Numbered from the stretch's first letter, positions 1-9,634 are shown. The stretch: DNA of 64,000 nt from Dyella choica (GCF_003977665.1 NZ_RYYV01000019.1:1-64000), one strand, 5' to 3'. Notes: generated from the letters alone by a model not told the origin. Made by a program: numbers and translations.

Positions 1-2259
1 GCAACGTACTCCACCTGGCAGATTCCTCCCCCGGGTCAAACGGGGTGGGCCGGTCAAACGGGTTGGGCCTTTCCTTTGTGCTGTGGTTTCAATCAGATAT
101 TCACATGGCTTAGTACGCCACAGAGTGGATTTGTTCCACCCAATGCGATAGGCAAGCCGGATTGCTCGTGTGCTGATCCCATCGACGTCTCCACCGGCAA
201 TCGTTTCGAGGAAGTGACGGATACCGTCATTGACGGTGATGTTGTTTTCAGGCGTTATTACAACTCGTTGTCCACCCAGACACGAGGATGGCATCTTGGT
301 TCGAAGTGGACGTACAGTTACTCGCGATACTTGGACCTAACTCAAGCCTCGCCGCCCAGTTACATTTTATCAGGCGGCGGAGATCCGTATTCGCAGAGCT
401 TGCTTCTTATAAATGTGGTTCGAGATGACGGGCGCCAGCTCGTCTTCACATCGAGCTACAACAACGGTGGGCCGCAGACCTGGGCCTCTAGCACGGACGT
501 CCATGATCAGTTGACGGAGCTCTACGATAGCTCTGGAAACGTCTCAGGATGGAAGTATTTTGATGCCGCCAACCGCGTTACCGAGCTGTATTCGACCCAA
601 GGCAGTCTTTTGAGTGTTACCGATGCTATTGGCAAGACGACGACATTTACTTACATCAGTGTACCGGGCCTTGTCGCAGGCGCAACTGACGTGGTGTTGG
701 CGTCCATCACGTCGCCAGCGGGGCGCATTTTGAAATTAACCTACACGAGTTCGGGTTCGCTCGCATCGTTGGGGCTTCCGGATGGATCGACGCTTGCCTA
801 TCAACAGGATGCGAATCTGAATCTGACGACAGTCACTTACCCGGATGGGAAGACATTCCAGTACGTCTATAACGAGGCAGCGTATGCTGGGGGTAATAAT
901 CCGAATCTGATGACCGGTCTGGTGGATGAGGCTGGTGTACGATTTGCCACATTCTCCTACCAGAGCATCAATCAGCCCTACCAAACATCCAACGCCGGTG
1001 GCGTCAATACATTCATCTCAAACTTTCCTGCTGGTTCTCCAACAACGAGCACGTTCACTACGCCGCTCAATGCAACGCGCACGTTCAATTGGACGACCAT
1101 AAACAGTCGGTCTTTCGTTTCCAGCGTGGCTAGCTCTTGTAGCGGATGTACGACCGCAACGACGTCATACGTCTATGACGTCAATGGCAATCGAACACAG
1201 GTGACCGATCCGTCCGGGAACGTCACCAAATACACCTACGCAACAGATGGTAGTGGTTTGGAAATCCAGAGGGTGGAGGCTGTAGCTACCGCAGCACAAC
1301 GAACTATCCAGACAAGTTGGAACGAAGCCATCCGGCAACCATTGCAACGCACCGTCCTTGATGCCAGTGGCAATACGGTCAGTAGTACTCAATGGGTCTA
1401 CAACGCCGCCGGTCAAACGCTGGCTAGCTGTGACATCGATCCGAGCAACAACACTGCATCGGGTTACGCCTGCAGCAACACCGGTACAACGCCGGCGGGT
1501 GTGCGTCGCCGGACCTATACCTACTGCACGGCAATCGACACCACGCAATGCCCAATTGTGGGCTTGATGCTCACGGCCACCGGCCCGCGCACCGACACCA
1601 TCCAGACCACCACCTACAGCTATTACCTAAGCAGCAGTGCGACGAGCTGTGGTACCCCCGGTGCGGCCTGCTACCAAGCCGGTGACCTGCACACCATCAC
1701 CGATCCCTCCGGCCACGTCACCACCATCGCCTCCTACGACGCCGATGGCCGCATTACCCGGCAGACCGATGCCAACGGTCTCAACACGGATACGACCTAC
1801 ACCTCGCGTGGCTGGGTTGGCTCGCGCAACGTCGGTGGCGCCACCAGCAAGTTCACCTACACCGCCTATGGCGCAGTGCAAACCGTCACCGATCCCGATG
1901 GCGTCACCACCACCTACGGCTACGACGCTGCGCACCGCCTGGTGAAGATCACCGATGCGCAAGGCAACTACCTCCAATACACCCTGGACAACGCCGGCAA
2001 CAAAACCGCCGAGCAGGTCTATGACTCGACGGGCACGTTGCACAAGAGTCTGAGCCGGACCTTCAACCCCCTGGGCCAGCTCACCAAGGTGATGGACGGT
2101 CTTAGTCACACCGTGTTCGATGCCAGCGCCAGCAACAGCTACGACGCCAACGGCAACCTGGTGCAAAGCGCCGATGGTCTTGGTATCCAGCGCCAGCAGG
2201 GCTACGACGCCCTGAATCGCCTGGTGCAGACCCTCGACAACTACAACGGCACGAACTGA
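1..2259 (+). CDS. RHS/YD-repeat protein, N-terminal part (5' end outside window)
   Basis: The frame is open from base 1 without a stop, so the gene very probably begins upstream of the window; a TTG at 76 is only the first start codon inside it. The motif ADPIDVSTGNRFEEVTD near residue 33 (counting from the TTG) is the usual opening of an RHS module (DUF6531-like), followed by many YD repeats (for example YDANGN, YDAAHRLVKITD, YDALNRLVQT). A short GQTGWA repeat lies at the window edge. The frame stops at 2259 in mid-repeat, with no RHS core or toxin tip, and the next gene continues the repeats. RHS proteins form a shell that encloses a C-terminal toxin. The split is discussed under findings. 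Confidence 0.85.
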   Translation, partial: ATYSTWQIPPPGQTGWAGQTGWAFPLCCGFNQIFTWLSTPQSGFVPPNAIGKPDCSCADPIDVSTGNRFEEVTDTVIDGDVVFRRYYNSLSTQTRGWHLGSKWTYSYSRYLDLTQASPPSYILSGGGDPYSQSLLLINVVRDDGRQLVFTSSYNNGGPQTWASSTDVHDQLTELYDSSGNVSGWKYFDAANRVTELYSTQGSLLSVTDAIGKTTTFTYISVPGLVAGATDVVLASITSPAGRILKLTYTSSGSLASLGLPDGSTLAYQQDANLNLTTVTYPDGKTFQYVYNEAAYAGGNNPNLMTGLVDEAGVRFATFSYQSINQPYQTSNAGGVNTFISNFPAGSPTTSTFTTPLNATRTFNWTTINSRSFVSSVASSCSGCTTATTSYVYDVNGNRTQVTDPSGNVTKYTYATDGSGLEIQRVEAVATAAQRTIQTSWNEAIRQPLQRTVLDASGNTVSSTQWVYNAAGQTLASCDIDPSNNTASGYACSNTGTTPAGVRRRTYTYCTAIDTTQCPIVGLMLTATGPRTDTIQTTTYSYYLSSSATSCGTPGAACYQAGDLHTITDPSGHVTTIASYDADGRITRQTDANGLNTDTTYTSRGWVGSRNVGGATSKFTYTAYGAVQTVTDPDGVTTTYGYDAAHRLVKITDAQGNYLQYTLDNAGNKTAEQVYDSTGTLHKSLSRTFNPLGQLTKVMDGLSHTVFDASASNSYDANGNLVQSADGLGIQRQQGYDALNRLVQTLDNYNGTN

Positions 2260-2272
2260 CAGGGAGCCAGCC

Positions 2273-4495
2273 ATGAAGCAAGGACAAGCAGTGAACAGCT
2301 CGGCCGCTGTGAACGGAACCTCGGACAAGACACCAGGGGGCCGAATGGACATAGGGTCGCGCACGATGATGGTCAGGAAGCTGCTGACCGGCCTTACGGT
2401 TGGTATGGCAATGGCCATCGTAACCGCACCGGTCGTGGCACAGACTGCCAACACCAAGACCGCCTACACCTACGATGCCCTGGATCGCGTGACCCAGATC
2501 ACTGATCCCAGCGGCCTTAACACGACTTACCAGTACGACGGCTTATCGGATGAAACCAAGCTCACCAGCCCCGATTCCGGAGTCACGGCCAAGACTTTTG
2601 ACGCCGCTGGCAATGTGCTGACCGCCCTCGACGCCAACGGGAACTCTGTTACTTACACCTATGACGCCCAGGACCGTCGTCTGAGCGCCAACTACGCCGA
2701 CACCACCCAGAACATCACTTATACCTACGACGAGTCCAATTCTGTCACCGGCTGCGCCGCGTCGTACCCCATCGGCCATCTGACCCGCATGGTCGAAAAT
2801 GCTGTCACCACGGTATTCTGCTACAACACCCAGGGCTATGTGATCCAAAAGAGCCAGACGGTCAGTGGCCACACGGATGTGACGACCTATACCCGTAGCC
2901 CCGGCGGCAAGATCCTTGGCATCACGCATCCAAGCGGCAACCAGGTAGCTTACAGCTACGATGCGAACGGCCATATCAGTGGTGTCACCGCGACCACCCC
3001 GAGCGGCACGACCACGCTGGTCAGCTATGCGACCTATTTGCCGTTCGGGCCAATCAGCGGCTACACACTGGGCAATGGCCAGGCGGTCACACGCACGTAC
3101 GACGCCAATTACCGGCTGACAGATCTCGTCAGCCCGGCATTCACTTTGCATGTGGCGCGGGATGTGATGGGTGGTATCACCGCTATCGGCAACAGTCCAG
3201 GCGCGAATCCAGCAACCGAGACATATAGCTATGATCCGCTGTATCGGTTGACGTCTATCACCGAAGCCAATGGCAGCGCGTTGGAAAGCGTGACGTATAA
3301 CAGAACGGGCGATCGTCTCAGCAAGACGGGTAGTGGCCTCGCCACTGGCGCGTACAGTTATAACCCCAATACCCACCAACTGATTACAACGGGCAATGCC
3401 GCACGAACGGTGGATGCCAATGGCAACACTACTGCGGTGACACAAGCTGGCAGCACGTATGGATTTGGTTACAACGCGCGAAACCGGATGGCGCTCGCGC
3501 AGCTGAATCAGAGTACGGTTGCCTTATACACCTATAACGCAGATGGGGAACGTGTCGCCAAAACCGCTAATAGCTCAACAGAGCGTTATAACTACGATGC
3601 GGACAGTCTGTTGCTGAGTGAATACGGCGCGACCAATCGTGAATACGTCTACCTCGACGATATTCCGATAGCCAATCTCGATACGCAGGGAACTACCATA
3701 TCAATCGCCTATGTGACGGCGGATCAGTTGGGTACGGCACGAACGATTGCGGATGGAGGCGGCAACTCGGTTTGGACATGGGCATATCAGAGCAATATTT
3801 GGGGAGAGCAAGCGCCAACAAGCACCGGCTATACATATAACCTTCGCTTCCCGGGGCAGTATTTCGATGGAGAAACAGGGTTGCACTACAACCACCACCG
3901 CGATTACGATCCAGCGACAGGGCGTTATCAGCAAGTGGACCCGCTCGGATTCAAGGGAGGGCAGTGGAGTTTGTATGCATATGCCAACGGAAATCCGGCT
4001 AGCTATAGCGATCCATCAGGTTTATTTGTGCCGCCAGCGCCCGGGAGCCCGCTGGCACTTGCTCTTGAACGCGCGGGACTTGCTGAGGCAGCGGGTCTAG
4101 GTCCAGAGGACCCCGTCGCAGATGCAGCCGCGGCGCTATTGTTTGCTGGTACTTTAATCGCGGCAGAGATGTCCGGGCAAAATTCTGGACCAGGGAAAAA
4201 TTGCCCAGGGCATGATTGCTCGGAAATTCTCGCGGAGATCGAGGCACAGAAGCAGATAGTGATTGATCGCTATTTCGGCATGCTTTACGACCGCCGTGAG
4301 CTGTACGACAACGCAATGATCACGCCTTTAAGTCGAAGAGGTGGCTCTTGGGTGGGGCACCAGCAGGCATTTAGAAATGAGCAAGCAAGGCTTATAAAGC
4401 TGATCGATAAGGCGAGAGAGATGAACTGCCCAGTTGAGCCCAATGCAGTCCTGTGGTCGACCATTGCACCCCCGGATAAGCCAGCAGGAAGATAG
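2273..4495 (+). CDS. RHS-repeat protein with core and C-terminal tip domain, secreted
   Basis: This 740-residue protein starts 13 bases after the preceding stop, behind an AGGGAG ribosome site. A clear signal peptide begins only at Met32 (position 2366; MMVRKLLTGL then a hydrophobic run to VVAQ), so translation may start there or at Met25. Residues 60-580 are YD repeats. The RHS core follows (RFPGQYFDGETGLHYN, then YDPATGRYQQVDPLG, ending DPSGL at 580-584), after which a variable tip is expected. The tip, about residues 585-740, has an alpha-helical look with DRRELYDNA and GSWVGHQQAF motifs. It resembles tips of other Xanthomonadales RHS proteins as I remember them, but I assign no toxin activity. 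A small gene follows directly, as expected for an immunity partner. Confidence 0.85.
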   Translation: MKQGQAVNSSAAVNGTSDKTPGGRMDIGSRTMMVRKLLTGLTVGMAMAIVTAPVVAQTANTKTAYTYDALDRVTQITDPSGLNTTYQYDGLSDETKLTSPDSGVTAKTFDAAGNVLTALDANGNSVTYTYDAQDRRLSANYADTTQNITYTYDESNSVTGCAASYPIGHLTRMVENAVTTVFCYNTQGYVIQKSQTVSGHTDVTTYTRSPGGKILGITHPSGNQVAYSYDANGHISGVTATTPSGTTTLVSYATYLPFGPISGYTLGNGQAVTRTYDANYRLTDLVSPAFTLHVARDVMGGITAIGNSPGANPATETYSYDPLYRLTSITEANGSALESVTYNRTGDRLSKTGSGLATGAYSYNPNTHQLITTGNAARTVDANGNTTAVTQAGSTYGFGYNARNRMALAQLNQSTVALYTYNADGERVAKTANSSTERYNYDADSLLLSEYGATNREYVYLDDIPIANLDTQGTTISIAYVTADQLGTARTIADGGGNSVWTWAYQSNIWGEQAPTSTGYTYNLRFPGQYFDGETGLHYNHHRDYDPATGRYQQVDPLGFKGGQWSLYAYANGNPASYSDPSGLFVPPAPGSPLALALERAGLAEAAGLGPEDPVADAAAALLFAGTLIAAEMSGQNSGPGKNCPGHDCSEILAEIEAQKQIVIDRYFGMLYDRRELYDNAMITPLSRRGGSWVGHQQAFRNEQARLIKLIDKAREMNCPVEPNAVLWSTIAPPDKPAGR

Positions 4496-4497
4496 TC

Positions 4498-4887
4498 ATG
4501 AATGTTCCGAATGATCCAGATCTCAGAGGGTTGGCAAAGGCTTATTGCCATAAATACAGCTCTGCGGAGACGGCAAACGACATGGCCGATTTTGAGGTGT
4601 ATGAAAAAGTTTGCGATCTTGTCAAAAACGACCCCGAGGTGGCGTTTGCCTTCATTGTGCTAGTTATCAAGGAGAAGCCAAACGACTTTGCCTTTGCAAA
4701 TCTTGCCGCAGGTCCTATGGAAGATTTGTTGGTCTTTCATGGTGAGAGAATGATCGACCTCGTTGAGAACGAGGCCAAACAGAATCCTGATTTTGACGAT
4801 CTTTTGGGCGGGGTTTGGCTTAGTAGGATGCGGCCTGAAATTGCCAAACGAGTAGCTCGCGCACGCAGTGCCATTTGGAAAGACTAA
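4498..4887 (+). CDS. Putative immunity protein (DUF6869-like)
   Basis: A 129-residue acidic, soluble, cytoplasmic-looking protein whose ATG lies two bases after the stop of the RHS gene, so the two are surely co-transcribed. The segment NLAAGPMEDLLVFHGERMID followed by NPDFDDLLGGVW resembles the DUF6869 family, which is recurrent among small proteins encoded beside RHS and other polymorphic toxins. Position and family together suggest it neutralises the tip of the upstream RHS protein. The immunity role is inference from context. A generic DUF6869 protein with another role cannot be excluded. Confidence 0.6.
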   Translation: MNVPNDPDLRGLAKAYCHKYSSAETANDMADFEVYEKVCDLVKNDPEVAFAFIVLVIKEKPNDFAFANLAAGPMEDLLVFHGERMIDLVENEAKQNPDFDDLLGGVWLSRMRPEIAKRVARARSAIWKD

Positions 4888-5035
4888 AGAGTAGTCGGCG
4901 CATGCATGGCACATGTTGGGACATCCAGTGATCCAGGACAGTGATCCAGGACATCCATCAAATGGCCCTTCGCCGACGACCACGCGCGCCATTGACTGAT
5001 GTCAGAGGCTTGTAGCGGGGCGTAGCGTTGGTGGC

Positions 5036-5215
5036 ATGACTTACCCGCGCCACCAAATCGTTGCCCCGGAAACTGAAGGCTTCTTTCACTGTATTTCCAG
5101 TTGCGTGCGTCGCGCTTTCCTGTGCGGAGAAGACGCGTATATCCGTCGTTCCTACGAGCATCGGAAGGCTCGGGTGGAAGGGCGCTCGCTGGCGCGCCCC
5201 CGGGGTTTTGAGTAG
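5036..5215 (+). pseudogene. Truncated Y1-type (IS200/REP-associated-like) transposase fragment
   Basis: This 59-codon frame begins MTYPRHQIVAPETEGFFHC and continues CVRRAFLCGEDAY then YEHRKARVE. This is the N-terminus of the large Y1 transposase-like proteins common in Xanthomonadales, which normally run past 300 residues and carry an HxH motif further on. The homology stops around RVEGRSLA and the frame ends at 5215, so only the first 50 or so residues survive. It is not expected to be functional. It sits next to a second decayed element in an otherwise gene-free gap after the RHS locus. Confidence 0.65.
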
Positions 5216-5259
5216 TGCAACGATTTAGGTTCCAATCTCTCAACCGAAGGGGATCGGGC

Positions 5260-5310
5260 GTGAAGAAGCGTTTTGCCGAGGAATAGATCATCGGGCTTTG
5301 CCGTGGGGCG
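5260..5310 (+). pseudogene. IS3-family OrfA remnant
   Basis: From the GTG at 5260 the translation reads VKKRFAEE, a stop codon, then IIG. This matches the beginning of IS3-type transposase OrfA proteins (MKKRFTEEQIIGFL), with the glutamine codon CAG replaced by TAG at 5284. Similarity ends within about 15 codons, where host sequence upstream of the S9 peptidase resumes. Only the extreme 5' end of the element is left. Confidence 0.55.
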
Positions 5311-5381
5311 TATTACCCAGCATTGGCGAACATTTTTATATAATGTATTGCTCCAGGGTTCGAAGCATCAGGGGGATGCCG

Positions 5382-7334
5382 ATGAAACGCTTTTTGCTGG
5401 CTTGGCTGCTGGTCTCGGTGTCATTCGCCTGCATGGCGGATGGTGCTCCGAAGATCACGGATTTCTTGCAGCGTGCTGAATACGAGCGGGTGGCGATATC
5501 GCCCGATGGGGCGCTACTGGCTATTGCGCACAGAGAGGATGAAAACACGACGGTCACGGTACTGCAGCGCTCGGATATGAATGTGGTTGCGCAGATCGGG
5601 ACGGGAAGTCGCGGGGAAATTGAAGCACTGTCGTGGCTGGGATCCGATCACCTGGTGATCGCCTTCAACCGTGCCTCGGAGAGGTATCACCAGCCCATCT
5701 TCGATCCCCTCATTTATCTGGTAGATATTCACGCGAAGCATCCGATGACCTTGGCGTCAAATTTCTTTGGAACGGTGCGCGGGGATGATCGCCACATCCT
5801 GGTTCGGGAATGCAAAGATTTCAGCGCGGACCACGAGTGCCGCTACAGCTTGCGACGACTCGACATCAACCATTTGGTGGACAAAGGGGAGGAGCTGGGC
5901 GAGGCTCCTTTGGGCGATGCCTCGCTGATGGTCGACCACAGCGGGCAGGTCAGGTTCGCCTGGGCCTGGAGCAATACGGCCCGAAGCCAGATTTATGTGC
6001 GCGGCGACAATGGGCAATGGTCCTCGCTCAACGACAGCGACGTCACGCACCTTGAGGTGATACCGGTCGGTATTTCCGCCGACAACAAGACCGCCTTCCT
6101 GGACCGCGAGCGCGTCGATGGTCCCGATGTCATCGAGAGCTACGATTTTGCCAGCGGCAAGCGGACCGAGCTGCTAAGCGACAAAGTGTCAGATCCGCTT
6201 GCCACCATCTATTCCATGGATGGCAAGGAGCCGATTGGCGCCTGGTTCGGTCCCGGTGTTCCACAAGCGCGTTACTGGACTCCGAACAGCGACGACGCCA
6301 AATGGCACAGTGCGCTGGTGAAGGCTTTTCCCGGCAGCGTGGTCAGTGTGTCGAGCAGTACCGCCGATGGTTCGACCATTGTTGTGCATACCTACAGCGA
6401 TCGCGACAACGGCTCGTGGTATCTGTTGGACCGTGCCACGCACAAGGCCACGCTGCTGTTTCATGCTCGGCCTTGGCTTGACGCTGCGCGCATGGCAGTG
6501 ATGGAGCCGATCGAATTCAAGGCCAGAGACGGACTGGCTCTGCATGGATTCCTTACACGTGCGCAAGGAGTGAGCGGCCCGGCGCCGACGGTAGTGATTG
6601 TCCACGGTGGCCCGTACTTCGTCGCGGACGATTGGACGTTTGACGAGGAAACTCAACTTCTCGCGGCCCACGGTTACAGCGTGCTGCACGTGAACTTTCG
6701 CGGCTCGGCGAATTTCGGCCTGCATTTCATGCAGCTTGGCTATCGCCAGTGGGGGCTGTCCATGCAGGACGACATCACGGATGCCACCCGATGGGCCATC
6801 GCACAAGGTGTAGCGGACCCAAAACGAATCTGCATCTATGGCGCAAGCTACGGTGGATACGCAGCGCTAATGGGGGCTGCGCGCGAACCCGGGCTTTATC
6901 GTTGCGCGATCGGGCTGGCTGGCCCCTATGACCTGAGCAAACTCTATCGCTGGGGCGATATCCATCGCAGCGACTACGGCATGCATTACTTGAATTTGGT
7001 GCTCGGCGAAGACAAGGCCGCTTTGATCGCTGACTCGCCGATTTCTCGCGCTTCCTCCATCACGATTCCCGTTCTGTTGGCGCATGGTGAGCAGGATGGC
7101 CGAGTGCCGGTTCAGTATGCCAACGCCATGCGATCCGCTCTGAAGAAGGCAGGGCGTCCGCCGGATTTCGTGACCTACGAATGGGAAGGCCATGGACTCG
7201 CTGACCCGGCAAACAAGCAGGATTTCTACACCCGCATGCTCACCTTCCTGGCCAATAACCTTGGGCCAACATCGGAAAATGTAGGTGCTGGAAAAGCGGG
7301 GAGCGGGGACGCCAAGGGGATGGGTGGGAATTGA
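5382..7334 (+). CDS. S9-family prolyl oligopeptidase-like peptidase, secreted
   Basis: A 650-residue protein with a signal peptide (MKRFLLAWLLVSVSFACMADG), so probably periplasmic. The start at 5382 is chosen because AGGGGG lies six bases upstream and the signal peptide starts there; a longer frame from 5298 adds a non-signal-like extension. Residues 30-390 would form the propeller, and the C-terminal third is an alpha/beta-hydrolase domain. The triad is visible: Ser489 in GASYGGY, Asp572 in GEQDGRV and His604 in EGHGL. The family cleaves short peptides or acyl-peptides. A TATAAT lies at 5339-5344 but no good -35 precedes it. Confidence 0.88.
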   Translation: MKRFLLAWLLVSVSFACMADGAPKITDFLQRAEYERVAISPDGALLAIAHREDENTTVTVLQRSDMNVVAQIGTGSRGEIEALSWLGSDHLVIAFNRASERYHQPIFDPLIYLVDIHAKHPMTLASNFFGTVRGDDRHILVRECKDFSADHECRYSLRRLDINHLVDKGEELGEAPLGDASLMVDHSGQVRFAWAWSNTARSQIYVRGDNGQWSSLNDSDVTHLEVIPVGISADNKTAFLDRERVDGPDVIESYDFASGKRTELLSDKVSDPLATIYSMDGKEPIGAWFGPGVPQARYWTPNSDDAKWHSALVKAFPGSVVSVSSSTADGSTIVVHTYSDRDNGSWYLLDRATHKATLLFHARPWLDAARMAVMEPIEFKARDGLALHGFLTRAQGVSGPAPTVVIVHGGPYFVADDWTFDEETQLLAAHGYSVLHVNFRGSANFGLHFMQLGYRQWGLSMQDDITDATRWAIAQGVADPKRICIYGASYGGYAALMGAAREPGLYRCAIGLAGPYDLSKLYRWGDIHRSDYGMHYLNLVLGEDKAALIADSPISRASSITIPVLLAHGEQDGRVPVQYANAMRSALKKAGRPPDFVTYEWEGHGLADPANKQDFYTRMLTFLANNLGPTSENVGAGKAGSGDAKGMGGN

Positions 7335-7370
7335 GCGTTGGTTCGTGTGTACGCGAGTTGAAGAGGGATT

Positions 7371-7805
7371 ATGGGACGGCCTATTGAGTTGAAGATTTCC
7401 CTTATCGCACTTGCCTGCGAGTACGCAGTGATGGCAGTCATCTACGTGTTTGCATGGAGATCCCAGCTTTCTACGGGTCAGACGCTTACGCTGGCCATGA
7501 TATGGAAGTATCTAGGGTTCATTGTGATCCGGCCGCTCGTAATTTACGGATTGTGGCGGGGCATTAGTTGGATACGTACGGTCTGCCTTTGGCTGATGCC
7601 GATTGTGTTCTTGTTGAGTTTGGCAGTGAAATTACACCATCCCGCTACAGTGCCCTTGGGGATGAAGGCGCACAGCCCATTAGAGACCACCGTTTTAGCG
7701 ATAGGCCTTCTGGCGCTGCTGCTTCTGTATTCCCCGCGAGTGGGTGCCTGGTTTCGTTCGGCTCCGAGCAGGCAGTCTGTGGTGGGGGCGACTTCTGTGG
7801 AATAA
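7371..7805 (+). CDS. Small integral membrane protein, unknown function
   Basis: A 144-residue hydrophobic protein with about four predicted membrane segments (roughly residues 8-28, 42-62, 68-88 and 105-125). The ATG at 7371 follows an AGAGGG ribosome site. It lies 36 bases downstream of the S9 peptidase on the same strand and may be read through from it. I do not recognise a family. Confidence 0.6.
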   Translation: MGRPIELKISLIALACEYAVMAVIYVFAWRSQLSTGQTLTLAMIWKYLGFIVIRPLVIYGLWRGISWIRTVCLWLMPIVFLLSLAVKLHHPATVPLGMKAHSPLETTVLAIGLLALLLLYSPRVGAWFRSAPSRQSVVGATSVE

Positions 7806-7884
7806 ACAGAAATCGGAGCGGCTCACGAATGGGTCCGTCAAAAGTCAAAGGGTGGACGGCCCCCATTGGCCCACGTTTTTGCTC

Positions 7885-7961
7885 GTCATCCCAGCGAAAG
7901 CTGGAATCCACTGTCTTTGGCGATCTGCAAGTCGCTGGATCCCAGCTTTCGCTGGGATGAC
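7885..7961. repeat. Intergenic inverted repeat, GTCATCCCAGCG type
   Basis: Two inverted arms (GTCATCCCAGCGAAAGCTGG at the left, its near-complement ending GCTGGGATGAC at the right) enclose about 25 bases. Each arm is itself a small hairpin around GCGAAAGC. This belongs to the second repeat class in the window, distinct from the GTAG-headed elements. Confidence 0.75.
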
Positions 7962-8065
7962 AGTAAAGGTGGTTGAAACATCCTAACCCACTCGGAATGT
8001 CCCGTGATGGGTTGGGGGCAGGGAAAATGACTTGGGGATACCTCGGATTACATCCCCCATGAACG

Positions 8066-9040
8066 CTAGTCGTTGATCCCATGCGCTCGCAGCACGTTGG
8101 AAATATCCACCCGCCAGATATTGCGCGAACCATTGAGTGGACTGCTCAGCCGCTGCTGCAGCGTAGCCACAGTGTCGTGGGTCTTGGGAAAGCGCACGTC
8201 TTCCTGGCGGTTGCTGGATACATACAGCTCGCCAAACGTTGGTCCTAGCGCCGGCGCGTTTTCCAGGCTTTGGGTGTTGACATCACCGCCCAGGTGCTCG
8301 GGTTTGCGCCAGCTCCCATCGGCCTGGCGGAAGGCAATGTAGATGTCGGCGCTGCCCAGTGAATCGCCCTCATCCCCGGCGAACAGCAGGAAGCGGCCGC
8401 GTGGATCTATGCACGGGTCCATGCGGTTATGCGAGATATCCCCCAGTTCCACTCGCTGTGGAGGGGAATAGCCGCTGCTGGCTGGGTGCACTACGTAGAT
8501 CTGATAGAGCTTGCCGGAATCCGGGCGGCGCGCGGAAAAGTAGATATCGCCGTTGGCGGCCACAGATGGGTTGTAGAGCGTGGCGCCGTCGTTGAGCGCG
8601 CCGTCCACATGTTGGGGTTCGCCCCAGCGGCCATCCGCCTGGCGCTCGATGTACCACAGGTTGGTGCCGGCAAAGTGTCGGCCGCCCGCCTCGGCGACCA
8701 GCGGCCGGTCGCCCGGATGCACGGGGCGATTGGAAACGAAATACAAGCGCTTGCCATCCGGGGCAAAAGCCGGCTCGGAGTCGTGCCATTGCCCGGAGAA
8801 CGACGCCATCTCAGGGGCGGACCAGCGCTTGCCGTGGCGGTGCGAGACCAGGATGGTGTCGTCCTTCTCAGCAAAGTCGGAGCGCATGAAGTACAGCGTC
8901 TGCCCATCCGGCGATAGCGCCGCGCTGGTTTCCTGCAGGCCAGTGGAAATGACGCCAGGGCCGAGCAATTCGGCAGCATTCGCCGGGGCGGTGCAAGTCA
9001 GCGCGAAAGCTACGGTCCAGGCCAGTGTCTGCCACTTCAT
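8066..9040 (-). CDS. PD40/TolB-like beta-propeller protein, exported
   Basis: A 324-residue protein with a signal peptide (MKWQTLAWTVAFALTCTAPANAA). The start is set at 9040 because GGGAG lies just upstream and the signal peptide begins there; the frame remains open upstream. Repeated blades with the PD40 signature are visible: ALSPDGQTLYFMRSD, AFAPDGKRLYFVSN, SVAANGDIYFSARR, CIDPRGRFLLFAGD and LGPTFGELYVSSN. Such proteins usually mediate protein interactions in the periplasm, and no catalytic site is evident. The gene is isolated, between two repeat-rich gaps. Confidence 0.8.
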   Translation of the reverse strand: MKWQTLAWTVAFALTCTAPANAAELLGPGVISTGLQETSAALSPDGQTLYFMRSDFAEKDDTILVSHRHGKRWSAPEMASFSGQWHDSEPAFAPDGKRLYFVSNRPVHPGDRPLVAEAGGRHFAGTNLWYIERQADGRWGEPQHVDGALNDGATLYNPSVAANGDIYFSARRPDSGKLYQIYVVHPASSGYSPPQRVELGDISHNRMDPCIDPRGRFLLFAGDEGDSLGSADIYIAFRQADGSWRKPEHLGGDVNTQSLENAPALGPTFGELYVSSNRQEDVRFPKTHDTVATLQQRLSSPLNGSRNIWRVDISNVLRAHGIND

Positions 9041-9634
9041 ACTTGCTCCCTTGATAGAAAGTCTATGCAACCCGGCACCATTGTCGGTGAAACGGAAATT
9101 ACGCGCTTCCATTTTGGGGTGAGCGGTTGCGTTTGCGTGGCGGGCGGTCGGGTCTGTGTGCGAGCGGGTCGGTTCCTAGGCCGTGATCCTGGTCGTGGAT
9201 GTTTTATGGGGGTGGACCAGCGGTCGAATTTTTTCGATGGGAGATTTTGACCCTAAGGCTTCCAGTCACCTCGCCGTCTTCCCCGCTTTCGCTCGCTGCA
9301 GTCTGGGAAAACCGAGCTCTTGATCGCGAGGCTACATGGCACCTCGCCGTCATTCCGGCGCAGGCCGGAATCCAGTTTCAATACATCGTGCGAAGCACCC
9401 AAAGCCCGGTTTTGTGTCCTTCGGACGCGTATTTAGACTGGATTCCGGCCTCCGCCGGAATGACGGTGAGGTAAGCCAAGCCCTGCGACCAAATGCTCGA
9501 TTTTCCCCGGACAGCCGTGAGCTTCCGCTGAGGTGGCGAGCAAATGACGTCCGGCCTCCCAGATTCTGGCCCTCTGAGCTTGCTATGCTTGGCCCGCACG
9601 GCGCGGGGGCGCGCCGCTCTCAGGGAAGTGACCT
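9041..9634. other. Gene-free gap holding a GTCATTCCGG repeat
   Basis: About 590 bases lie between two divergently oriented genes. Apart from the inverted repeat at 9349-9464 and low-complexity G/T-rich sequence near 9110-9240, I see no credible gene; the open frames here have no ribosome site or recognisable product. Confidence 0.5.
9349..9464. repeat. Intergenic inverted repeat, GTCATTCCGGCG type
   Basis: The left arm GTCATTCCGGCGCAGGCCGG and the right arm ending CTCCGCCGGAATGAC are inverted copies separated by about 65 bases. It is the same class as the element at 7885 but with a different hairpin stem. Confidence 0.75.

Noticed and set aside
2543-3445. Long minus-strand open frame opposite the RHS gene
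   Set aside because: It has no ribosome site or recognisable product; the plus strand carries clear YD repeats and the frame is a composition effect.
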